From the IMG/VR virus record IMGVR_UViG_3300037069_002115, positions 1 to 22,109 of that record: a stretch of 22,109 nucleotides of DNA; one strand, given 5' to 3'. The translations under genes and the position numbers were made by a program. The notes beneath the pieces are model-generated. The model saw nothing but the letters and a program-made list of their open reading frames with translations. It was not told the DNA's origin and made no database searches. The DNA comes from a virus. Below, one piece after another: positions 15,301 through 21,370 of the stretch. Position 1 is the stretch's first letter. Every line of letters begins with the position of its first letter.

Positions 15301-18300
15301 GTCACGGCGCTATCGGCTGACTACGACCCCAATCCGCTCCCGACCCAGGAAACCATTCCGGTTCTGATCTCTTGGCTTTCACCAGGGGTCGGCAGCTACG
15401 GCGGCGCGGATGTGTGGGCCTCGCTCGACGATGGAGTCACGTTCCAGTTTCTCCAGACCGTCCAGAATGTCACTCAGCTTCAATGGCATTTTCAGCGCAA
15501 CCAGGCGCTCATTTTCCGGGTTGTCGCGTTCGACCTCTTCGGCAATAGGGCTCGGGTCGCCGACGCTCCGACCACTGAAGTCGCGCTGGCTCCGAGCGAT
15601 GTTCGTATCGACCCCCCGACAAACCTCGCCTTTACCGTTCCCTATTGGCGGGTTGACGCCGCCGCCACCGTAACGTGGTCCACTCCTGCGGACGGCCTGG
15701 CTCTCGCCTACGAAGTAAGTTGGCAGGCCCTTAACTCGACTGACTACGCCGCCCTCCAGACCTGGTGCGGCTACGGCATTGGCATCACGACCACGCAGAA
15801 CACCGCCCCAACATCGCCCAGCGTCGGCGACATCTGGGTGGACGATACGACCTCACCCAGCACGGTTACGAAATGGAGTGGCTCGGCGTGGGTAGGCTTG
15901 CCGACGAATGTTCTCGCCGAGTCCTCCTACAGCGCCAACGCCCAGATGACCGTCGACTTCGACGTGATCCCGCGCCTTGTCGCGGCGGATTACGTCGTGC
16001 GCGTCCGATCGGTCCGAGGCTACGCCAGATCGCTGTGGAGCTATCTGCCAATGCAGATCGCGGTGCCCACCATGCCGGCGAATATCACCGGCCTGAAGTG
16101 CGAGAACGGCACCGCAGACGCCGCCAGTTCGACCTTCGCCAGCCAGGATGTCCACTTCACCTGGACCGACATCATGGCGAGCCTGTCGGGAACGACGGAC
16201 CAATATGGTGCGCCGTTCTACTTCCAGGACTACCAGGTCAACATCCTCACCCCCGGCGGGACGCTCCTTCGAACCGAGTATGTGACTTCGCCGGCCTACG
16301 TCTACACCTTCAACAAGAACACCCAGGACAACGGCGGGACGCCGATCAAGTCCTTCGTCATCACGGTCTACTTCCGGGGCAAACAGGGTCAGCTTTCAGC
16401 CTCGCATAGCATGACCTGCACGGCGGTATCGCCGCCTACGCCGGTCAACGTCATCACTACTCTCGCTGGCGGCGGCTTCACGCTCGCTTTGCCGCCATGC
16501 CCGCCCCCAGGCTGCGCTGGCATCTTGATCTGGACCTCGCTCACCAGCGGCATCAATCCGATCACCCAGACCCCCTCCTTTGATGGCGGTCCTGGCAACA
16601 GCTTCTATGTCGTCGCCACAGCTAATCAGCTAGTTTATTACCGGGCCGCCTACTATGGCTGGTACGACAAGACTCCCGCTGATCTTAACATCATCGCCGA
16701 AGAGTCGATCACCGTTGCCGGGCTCCTCGCAAGTCAGATCGGGGGTCTAGGCCCATGGGGTCTGGTCAATGTCACCCCTGGAACGACAGCCCCTGGCTCC
16801 CCTGCTGCCGGCGACATCTGGCTAGATTCGTCGGGTGAATCCTACGCCATGCGGCGTTGGGATGGCGGCTTTTGGCAACCCTTCTCGCGAACGGCCACTA
16901 GCCAACTTGTGGATGACGCGAACCTCGGAGGCACCGCCGGATGGACGGGCGTCTCCTCGATCCCCGCTGGGGTGACGGGCGCTGCGACGGGCTTCAACGG
17001 GTCGGGCATCCTTCAAACAGACATCCCTACGTCGCTCGCCAATGCCTCTAGTCTCCTTCGTTATGCCAGCGGTGGTCTCTTCAATGGTGAGCTTACTGCC
17101 GACACAACTATCAATCACGTCTCTGCATCGATCACTGGGCAGCAAGCCTGGGCGACCGCCAAAATAAGCGTGGCGACGACGGCCCCGTCATCGCCAGCGA
17201 CCGGCGATATCTGGATCAACACGACCACGACGCCCAGTGTCTTCAATCGTTGGAATGGGACCGCGTGGATTTCTTCGACGGTCACGAACACAAACCAGAT
17301 CATCGATGGCGCGAACCTCGGCGGGACGGCGGCTTGGGCCGGCGTCTCCTCAATTCCTGGCGGCGTCACTGGTGCCGCGACCGGTTTCAACTCGTCTGGC
17401 ATCCTGCAAACGAATATCCCATCAGCGCTCGCTAATACGTCAAACCTTCTTCGCTATGCCAGTGGAGGACTATTCAGCGGAGAGTTGACCGCAGATACCA
17501 CGATCAATCACATCTCTGCATCGATCACGGGTCAGCAAGCGTGGGCGACAGCAAAGGTGAGTGTGGCGACGACTGCGCCATCGTCCCCGGCGACCGGCGA
17601 TATTTGGATCAACACGACCACGACGCCCAGTGTTTTCAATCGCTGGAATGGCAGCGCCTGGAGCGCCTCCACCGTCACCAACACTAACCAGATCACCGAT
17701 GGCGCGAACCTCGGTGGCACCGCCGCCTGGACTGGGGTGACTTCAAGGCCCGCGAACCTTTCCGCTTTGGGCGGCACCGAACCCATTCAGAACGCCCTCG
17801 TGCCGATGGGCGCGAACATGCTCACCGATAGTGAGTTCATCCGGGCTCCATCTGGAACCGGCGCGACGAATAACGTTCTCTTCTGGAATCACGTCGGCAA
17901 CAACAACACCGGCCTGGCGCTAAGCTGGGGCGTCAACTATAACGACGGCAGCGCCTACTATAACAACAACCAAAGGGTGTTCTTCGCTTTCGCGAACGGA
18001 ACGCCCGCCGCCGGCTCGTTCTTCCAGGTGCGGCCGACCACCATGCTCGGCGCGGTCATAGCGCCATTCGCCTGCCAGCCCGGCGACAGGTTCTTCTTCT
18101 CGATGCAGATCGCCACCTACCGAAGCGGAGTTTCTGCCGGCGTCGACTGGGCGGCCTACGACGGCACCTCCGCTGGCGGCGGCGGGACCTTCGCCACGGC
18201 GACTACCGACATGAATACCGGGGCGGTAAATTGGGCCAGCTTCCAGACGATCAGCGGCTTCCTGACCGTTCCCGCCGACGGAAACCTGAGCAAGAACGTC

Positions 18301-19287
18301 CGGGGCTTCAGTCTGTGGATTAGCTGTGGAGCGGACGCGAGCCAGACCGCCAATCCGTTCTTCTTCATGGCCCAGCCGATGCTCTGCAAGGTGCCGTCGG
18401 GCCAGACTGCGGTTACGCCCTATTCGCCAGGCCATGGCGACCCCGCCGCGATGGTCGACCCCTCGTCCAACCAGTTCCTCGGAACCGGCTCAGTTCCGCC
18501 AACAGTTCCCGGCGGGGCGTTCAGCTATACCTGCAACACGTCATCTGTAACCATTTCTTGGTCAGCCATGACGTTGTACCGGATCGATGGCACAACCATA
18601 TCAGTGACTTCCGGGAGCCTGACGATCAGCAGCCTATCTTCAGGCACATCGTACAAGATATACCCCTATTGCGTAGACACTGGTGGGACTTCTAGTACGG
18701 TCAGCTTCGCCACGGGGGCCAGCGGCGGAACAGGCTCTCCAGCAGCGGCGTATTCCTACAATCCACCAACAACGTATGGAAGCGCCCCAGCCGCCGCTGT
18801 TTCTTATGCCAGAGGGGTCATCAACCTTAACAGCTTTATTGTGTCCACAACCACCAGTGGTACTGGCGGGGGTGGTGGCGGCGGTAGTTCGTGTATGCAC
18901 CCCTCGACCTTGATGATGGTGGAGGACGGCTTCGTCTGCGCCGACGATCTCCAGGTCGGTGATCTTATCAGTTCGCCCTCCGGCTTTGTGGCGATCAAGG
19001 CCATTCAACGCGAAGAGAAATCCCTTTGGATCGCTGTGCAGGTCGATGGTTACTTCAGCCAACGTGTGACGCCAGAACACCTTTTTTATAAGCCCGGCAT
19101 GAACCCGGTTGCAGCCTGTGATCTGCGGCTGGGCGACCTTCTCATGTCTGCTGGCGATCACGTTGAAGTGACGGGCCTGATCTACGACGACGAGCCCGCC
19201 GATCTCGTTGCAATCTCGGTTGACGACCCGCATCTCATTCACGTCGGTATTCCCAACCTCATTAGCCACAACAGTCCGAAGCTATGA
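12343..19287 (+). CDS. Tail tip attachment protein J (gpI+gpJ fusion) with C-terminal Hint domain
   Basis: A 2314-residue host-recognition hub protein. Residues 1-95 look like the ubiquitin-like half of lambda gpI and residues 97-158 are a hydrophobic Gly/Ala-rich membrane-like stretch, so gpI appears fused to gpJ. The gpJ body starts near residue 178 (PIPKVYGKFRVGGQI) and carries the N-E-I-Q-V-T-F type core to about 760. Fibronectin-III-like segments follow (about 1000-1350), then a 131-residue tandem repeat (from 1527), a jelly-roll-like domain (about 1826-2029), another FN3-like segment, a Gly linker and a Hint domain (2184-2310). ATG 12343 has AGGTG close upstream; GTG 12337 would add two residues. 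It overlaps gpK and the next gene. Confidence 0.93.
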   Translation: MNSLAEYYDADVSEPFLRLSIVYNPFMMNEIAVEELIFDPAKTLADYLKGLPEEVEWIVGYDGKAIEKEEWASITPEEYSTISLVRVPEGGHGAKGILRIVAMLAVIAIAAFVAPYLAGALAGAMGGVSAGVMAGMIAGITGAITMVGALIINALLPGTSNKPESPSYGDDGPKNTAKEGLPIPKVYGKFRVGGQITDLFSKNLGTTRTIDNVQVPASQYMFCRAVLNDGPVSNIQDIEINGNPITTFNDVEFRVYHGDNPATPNDWFDEAIRLININQKIFVAPIIYETDGPVDRLRADIVFPGGLYFAKSDGSRVSQTVTFVLKYQPIDSLGNPTGPLQPLPLSTGTPLTNGTSPTDGATNVWTTDPNATGATFQFQTGDMGINTGRYSSYLEYRKFGDINWSDGPIYQGGQSQSYTGANPTELTWPLININMSFTEAGLYEVRAPTAVIGDILSDSYIPYSNTVAIATTQLTVTDTTTVAKRITYESGRLPNSRYSIQISRTVNSEVGTKSYTEAWLSDVGEINVQNVNLNGIAHIDVKIRVDNQLSSVPSITALVTGSTMTVYDDQGNATPNTYSNNPADIVIDILTNNIQGDAYDASKIIYPSFADFRDFCTANSFFFNGVFDQVQTVWDCVQQVAKVGRGMVVPKGTRFAAIYDAPANPVQMFGPGNIVKDSFQKTWVSLNDRANEIQVTFADANNLYQVKTLRTTDDQALAQGDRLKTTNIDGFGMTNLDQVRAFADYSAKQNAYITDFITFDAPLESISMDLGDVALIQHDSIDFTEGVSGRLAAGSTTTVIKLDRPATMTAGNTYSLLVIHDTIQRYSGTIASITSNKLNVTGLPAAPLNNITRLQQGGYDIDVYRVTAGPNGSYYISVDDASHLTTGAITLWDTDVIEEQTVVFSAGTSETVTVAAPFSWAPAQYANFMFGQVATVQLPYRLRNISGDGVHRRTLGFTRYDANAYLPGDWSTIVIENSGITFNVAQVTALSADYDPNPLPTQETIPVLISWLSPGVGSYGGADVWASLDDGVTFQFLQTVQNVTQLQWHFQRNQALIFRVVAFDLFGNRARVADAPTTEVALAPSDVRIDPPTNLAFTVPYWRVDAAATVTWSTPADGLALAYEVSWQALNSTDYAALQTWCGYGIGITTTQNTAPTSPSVGDIWVDDTTSPSTVTKWSGSAWVGLPTNVLAESSYSANAQMTVDFDVIPRLVAADYVVRVRSVRGYARSLWSYLPMQIAVPTMPANITGLKCENGTADAASSTFASQDVHFTWTDIMASLSGTTDQYGAPFYFQDYQVNILTPGGTLLRTEYVTSPAYVYTFNKNTQDNGGTPIKSFVITVYFRGKQGQLSASHSMTCTAVSPPTPVNVITTLAGGGFTLALPPCPPPGCAGILIWTSLTSGINPITQTPSFDGGPGNSFYVVATANQLVYYRAAYYGWYDKTPADLNIIAEESITVAGLLASQIGGLGPWGLVNVTPGTTAPGSPAAGDIWLDSSGESYAMRRWDGGFWQPFSRTATSQLVDDANLGGTAGWTGVSSIPAGVTGAATGFNGSGILQTDIPTSLANASSLLRYASGGLFNGELTADTTINHVSASITGQQAWATAKISVATTAPSSPATGDIWINTTTTPSVFNRWNGTAWISSTVTNTNQIIDGANLGGTAAWAGVSSIPGGVTGAATGFNSSGILQTNIPSALANTSNLLRYASGGLFSGELTADTTINHISASITGQQAWATAKVSVATTAPSSPATGDIWINTTTTPSVFNRWNGSAWSASTVTNTNQITDGANLGGTAAWTGVTSRPANLSALGGTEPIQNALVPMGANMLTDSEFIRAPSGTGATNNVLFWNHVGNNNTGLALSWGVNYNDGSAYYNNNQRVFFAFANGTPAAGSFFQVRPTTMLGAVIAPFACQPGDRFFFSMQIATYRSGVSAGVDWAAYDGTSAGGGGTFATATTDMNTGAVNWASFQTISGFLTVPADGNLSKNVRGFSLWISCGADASQTANPFFFMAQPMLCKVPSGQTAVTPYSPGHGDPAAMVDPSSNQFLGTGSVPPTVPGGAFSYTCNTSSVTISWSAMTLYRIDGTTISVTSGSLTISSLSSGTSYKIYPYCVDTGGTSSTVSFATGASGGTGSPAAAYSYNPPTTYGSAPAAAVSYARGVINLNSFIVSTTTSGTGGGGGGGSSCMHPSTLMMVEDGFVCADDLQVGDLISSPSGFVAIKAIQREEKSLWIAVQVDGYFSQRVTPEHLFYKPGMNPVAACDLRLGDLLMSAGDHVEVTGLIYDDEPADLVAISVDDPHLIHVGIPNLISHNSPKL
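15799..17661 (+). repeat. Four copies of a GDIW...W motif in gpJ
   Basis: The pattern TAP-x-SP-x-x-GDIW, about ten variable residues, then (K/R)W-x-G-x-x-W occurs at 15799-15891, 16783-16876, 17176-17268 and 17569-17661. The last two are part of the 393-base tandem unit; the first two are scattered and diverged. The conserved Trp and Asp suggest a small ligand-binding or structural beta module. Confidence 0.85.
16921..17786 (+). repeat. Tandem 393-base (131-residue) repeat in gpJ
   Basis: Copy 1 spans 16921-17313, copy 2 spans 17314-17706, and a broken third copy begins at 17707 and fades after about 16 residues. Landmarks are N-L-G-G-T-A at each start (16921, 17314, 17707; spacing exactly 393), then TGAATGFN, LRYASGGLF, ELTADTTINH, ITGQQAWATAK and the GDIW motif. 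The copies differ at many third codon positions yet keep the protein, so the duplication is not recent and is under selection. The two-unit shaft would lengthen the tip fibre. Confidence 0.9.
18892..19272 (+). other. Hint (intein-like, BIL-type) domain within gpJ
   Basis: This 127-residue segment begins with Cys2184 behind a run of seven Gly and two Ser and carries the Hint blocks in order: block A C-M-H-P-S-T-L-M-M-V-E-D-G-F, L-Q-V-G-D-L; block B V-T-P-E-H with the TxxH pair (Thr2243, His2246); R-L-G-D-L; block F L-V-A-I-S-V-D-D-P-H-L-I-H-V; and block G N-L-I-S-H-N with His2309-Asn2310 followed by Ser2311. There is no endonuclease insert. Only SPKL remains behind it. Splicing or cleavage competence is inferred from these residues. 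Confidence 0.9.
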
Positions 19288-19589
19288 AGCGGTATTTCAT
19301 CGTCCCTGACGCTAGCATGGTCTGGACCTCCCCGATCGGGGTTTGGCACAGCGTGGACCTGGGCAGCCATGGGCCGAAGGGCGCGGGGTATCATGTCGTG
19401 TGCCTGGAAGGACAAATGGGCGCTCCACCGGACGGATGGGTTCCGATGCCCAACCTGGCCGATCCCAAGACTCCGCTAAAGAACAAGGTTGATCACCTGC
19501 TCCTTGCCGACGTGGGCATCACTGGCGAGGAGACGATGTATGAAGCAGCGGAGAAGCTTGGGGAAAAACACCACATGCTGACCCCGTAG
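19284..19589 (+). CDS. Hypothetical protein behind gpJ
   Basis: A 101-residue protein that I do not recognise. It has no signal peptide or membrane segment. It is Pro/Gly/Trp-rich in the middle (GAPPDGWVPMPNLADPKTP) and ends in a helix (MYEAAEKLGEKHHML). Its ATG overlaps the last codon and stop of gpJ (ATGA), so it is coupled to the translation of the Hint domain. Its position resembles those of small tip or fibre-assembly genes found after gpJ in many phages. It precedes the gap with promoter D. Confidence 0.65.
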   Translation: MKRYFIVPDASMVWTSPIGVWHSVDLGSHGPKGAGYHVVCLEGQMGAPPDGWVPMPNLADPKTPLKNKVDHLLLADVGITGEETMYEAAEKLGEKHHMLTP

Positions 19590-19593
19590 CCCA

Positions 19594-19622
19594 TTGACAG
19601 CCTAATTCGGCCTCGATAAATA
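19594..19622 (+). promoter_or_regulatory. Predicted promoter D for the methyltransferase block
   Basis: TTGACA (19594-19599), 17 bases, TAAATA (19617-19622), predicted start about 19629, then AGGAG (19632-19636) and ATG 19646. An inverted repeat, ATAGTC (19620-19625) and GACTAT (19636-19641), overlaps the -10 and the last base of the Shine-Dalgarno. It is the best-looking of the non-lysis promoters in this window. Confidence 0.55.
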
Positions 19623-19645
19623 GTCAGTAATAGGAGACTATCGTT

Positions 19646-20098
19646 ATGGACAATCCAACCCCGACCCCGGTCGAGCCGCTTCGTGGTTCGCCGCCAATCA
19701 CGCAGAATCTGGTGAACGTCATCGCCGGTGAGATGGCGACGCTTCCCAAGTGGGCCTTGAAGGCGCTTCTGTCGCTGACCGACAGGCCCATCCCCGAGAA
19801 GGCCGTCTATGGGATGGAGACCCTCTATTCGGCGAGGGAGTCTCTACATGCGACTGGCCTGGCGGCGCTCGTCGCCTTTGCGGAAGTTGTTAGCTTCTAC
19901 AAGTGGTTTGCCCAGGGAACCGATGGTCGCGCCTTCCAGATCGAACAGTTTGCCCGCCACGCGCGCGGGGAAGCCGTCCCGGCGGTGGAAGCGCCAGCGA
20001 ACGAGCCCGAGTGGGATGATCCCGCGAAGCTGCCGCCCCCAGTCGAGCCTGCGCCTGCCGAAGCGGCTCACGCTGAAGCCGTCGAGGCCGCGAAATGA
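19646..20098 (+). CDS. Hypothetical protein with acidic Pro/Ala tail
   Basis: A 150-residue protein of unknown function with a good AGGAG Shine-Dalgarno nine bases before the ATG. Residues 1-20 are Pro-rich, residues 20-105 are helical with Ala/Leu/Phe-rich stretches (ATGLAALVAFAEVVSFYKWF, too polar in places for a convincing membrane helix), and the last 40 are Pro/Glu/Ala-rich and disordered-looking. No catalytic motif was recognised. It overlaps the next gene by four bases and follows promoter D, so it probably starts a three- or four-gene unit. Confidence 0.65.
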   Translation: MDNPTPTPVEPLRGSPPITQNLVNVIAGEMATLPKWALKALLSLTDRPIPEKAVYGMETLYSARESLHATGLAALVAFAEVVSFYKWFAQGTDGRAFQIEQFARHARGEAVPAVEAPANEPEWDDPAKLPPPVEPAPAEAAHAEAVEAAK

Positions 20099-20334
20099 GC
20101 ACCCGGCAGGAACTCGATGCGAAACTGGAGGATGTGGGCGCGAGAGCCGACGGCCTTCAACGGGTCGTGGACGAACTCAATCGCGAAAAGAACGGCGTTG
20201 TGCTGTGCTTCGAAGAGGCGGTGAAACTCTCTGGCGAGAAGGACCGGGAGATCGTCCTGCTCCGCGCTCGCGTCAGGGAATTTGAAAACCATTTCCGCGC
20301 CACGCAAGGCAATCCCGGCGAACGAGTAGGCTAG
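20095..20334 (+). CDS. Small coiled-coil protein
   Basis: A 79-residue protein made almost entirely of charged heptads (LDAKLEDVGARADGLQRVVD and EKDREIVLLRARVREFE), which predicts a coiled coil. No function can be given from sequence. Its ATG overlaps the upstream stop (ATGA) and its stop TAG is directly followed by the GTG start of the methyltransferase, so the three genes are translationally linked. Confidence 0.65.
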   Translation: MSTRQELDAKLEDVGARADGLQRVVDELNREKNGVVLCFEEAVKLSGEKDREIVLLRARVREFENHFRATQGNPGERVG

Positions 20335-20922
20335 GTGGTCTGGGACGCGCTCCCAGAAGGCACCTTCGACGTCATTGTTGCCGACCCGCCCTGGTCCTAC
20401 TACGGCCAGCAGGGCAAGTGGGGCGCAGCGGCGAAGTTTTACCCTACCGTAGCTGACGCCGCTGTCGTCTCGCTCCCGATTGAGCAACTGCTCCGCGAGA
20501 CGGGAATCCTCTTCCTTTGGGCCACGTCGCCCAGGCTCGATGCCGCCATGGAGTGCCTGAAAGCTTGGAAGCTCAGCTTCCGGGGAGTCGCCTTCGTCTG
20601 GGTCAAGTCGCGCAAGGACGGCCAGCCGATCGGAGCCCAAGGGGTTCGACCATCGATCGTGAAGCCTACCGCCGAATATGTCCTGGCGGCCAGCCGCGTC
20701 TCCAAGGGCCGCCCGATGAAGCTCCACGACGAAAGCATCCCCAACGTGGTCCTCGCGACCAGGCGCGAACACTCGCGCAAGCCCGACGCCATCCAGGACC
20801 ACATCGAGCGCATGTATCCCCAGAGCGCCAAGCTGGAATTGTTCGCGCGCACCCAACGTCCGGGATGGACCTCTTGGGGCAATCAAACCGACCAATTTTC
20901 CAGTCTAGTTAGTCACGAATAA
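20335..20922 (+). CDS. MT-A70 family DNA adenine N6-methyltransferase
   Basis: A 195-residue methyltransferase that would transfer a methyl group from S-adenosylmethionine to adenine N6. The catalytic motif is DPPW at residues 17-20 (V-I-V-A-D-P-P-W-S-Y), near the N-terminus as in small MT-A70 proteins; L-F-L-W-A-T (about 60-65), F-V-W-V-K (about 85-89), the T-A-E-Y-V-L-A segment (about 110-117) and H-S-x-K-P (RREHSRKPD, about 142-150) complete the family pattern. The GTG start directly abuts the previous stop. The usual role in phages is self-modification against host restriction; target sequence unknown. It stands between tail and lysis genes, without a partner endonuclease, so it is an orphan modification enzyme. 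Confidence 0.93.
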   Translation: MVWDALPEGTFDVIVADPPWSYYGQQGKWGAAAKFYPTVADAAVVSLPIEQLLRETGILFLWATSPRLDAAMECLKAWKLSFRGVAFVWVKSRKDGQPIGAQGVRPSIVKPTAEYVLAASRVSKGRPMKLHDESIPNVVLATRREHSRKPDAIQDHIERMYPQSAKLELFARTQRPGWTSWGNQTDQFSSLVSHE

Positions 20923-20945
20923 CAACTTGTCGCGCCTTCAAATTA

Positions 20946-20975
20946 TTGACCAAGCATCAACGGCAGTAGTAAAAT
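20946..20975 (+). promoter_or_regulatory. Predicted promoter E of the lysis module, probably leaderless
   Basis: TTGACC (20946-20951), 18 bases, TAAAAT (20970-20975), the best -10 in the window. Seven bases downstream is position 20982, the A of the next ATG, so the RNA may begin with the start codon. An inverted repeat of AAGCATC (20952-20958) and GATGCTT (20981-20987) spans spacer, -10 and start codon and may act as an operator or as an RNA hairpin in read-through transcripts. Confidence 0.6.
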
Positions 20976-20981
20976 ACACGG

Positions 20982-21365
20982 ATGCTTCCGGATGGTCTGC
21001 CATCAACTGAGACTGTTCTCGCGGAAGTGCGCGGTCTCGCGGCTGCGATTCAAGTTCGGTTCGACGGTATCCATACCCAGCAAGCCGATATGAAACAGTG
21101 GCTCGGTCGCCTATCGGAAGCGATCGACCGCCAAACGGAAGTAACAGCCAAACTGGTCGGCGTTGAGTTGCGACTGGGGCACAATGAAGCCGACATTAGC
21201 GACCTTCGGCTGGACGTGGACGAACTAGGGAAGAACATCGGAGCCATCGAAACCGAGAACGTCAAGACGCACTTCGTCAGAAACGGCTTTCTCGCGGTGA
21301 TCACTTCGACAATCGTCGGGATCGTTATCGCGGTCTTTGGCGGCATCTTCCATAACGGGATATAA
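20982..21365 (+). CDS. XhlA/holin-like membrane protein with coiled coil
   Basis: A 127-residue protein with a long N-terminal coiled-coil region (residues about 10-95) and one C-terminal membrane helix (FLAVITSTIVGIVIAVFGGIF, about residues 102-122) ending in a short tail. This layout resembles XhlA-type lysis proteins, which help holins or hold the enzyme at the membrane. It has no Shine-Dalgarno; the predicted promoter would start the RNA at the A of its ATG. The L,D-transpeptidase-like gene follows after five bases. An alternative is a plain membrane anchor of unknown use. Confidence 0.7.
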   Translation: MLPDGLPSTETVLAEVRGLAAAIQVRFDGIHTQQADMKQWLGRLSEAIDRQTEVTAKLVGVELRLGHNEADISDLRLDVDELGKNIGAIETENVKTHFVRNGFLAVITSTIVGIVIAVFGGIFHNGI

Positions 21366-21370
21366 AACTC

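Noticed and set aside
15765-16409. 214-residue plus-strand frame inside gpJ
   Set aside because: Out-of-frame, Arg/His/Pro-rich product typical of shifted high-GC coding sequence; the gpJ frame runs through without a break.
18892-19272. A mobile intein with homing endonuclease
   Set aside because: At 127 residues there is no room for an endonuclease domain, and the site is the extreme C-terminus of a variable protein, not a conserved catalytic site.
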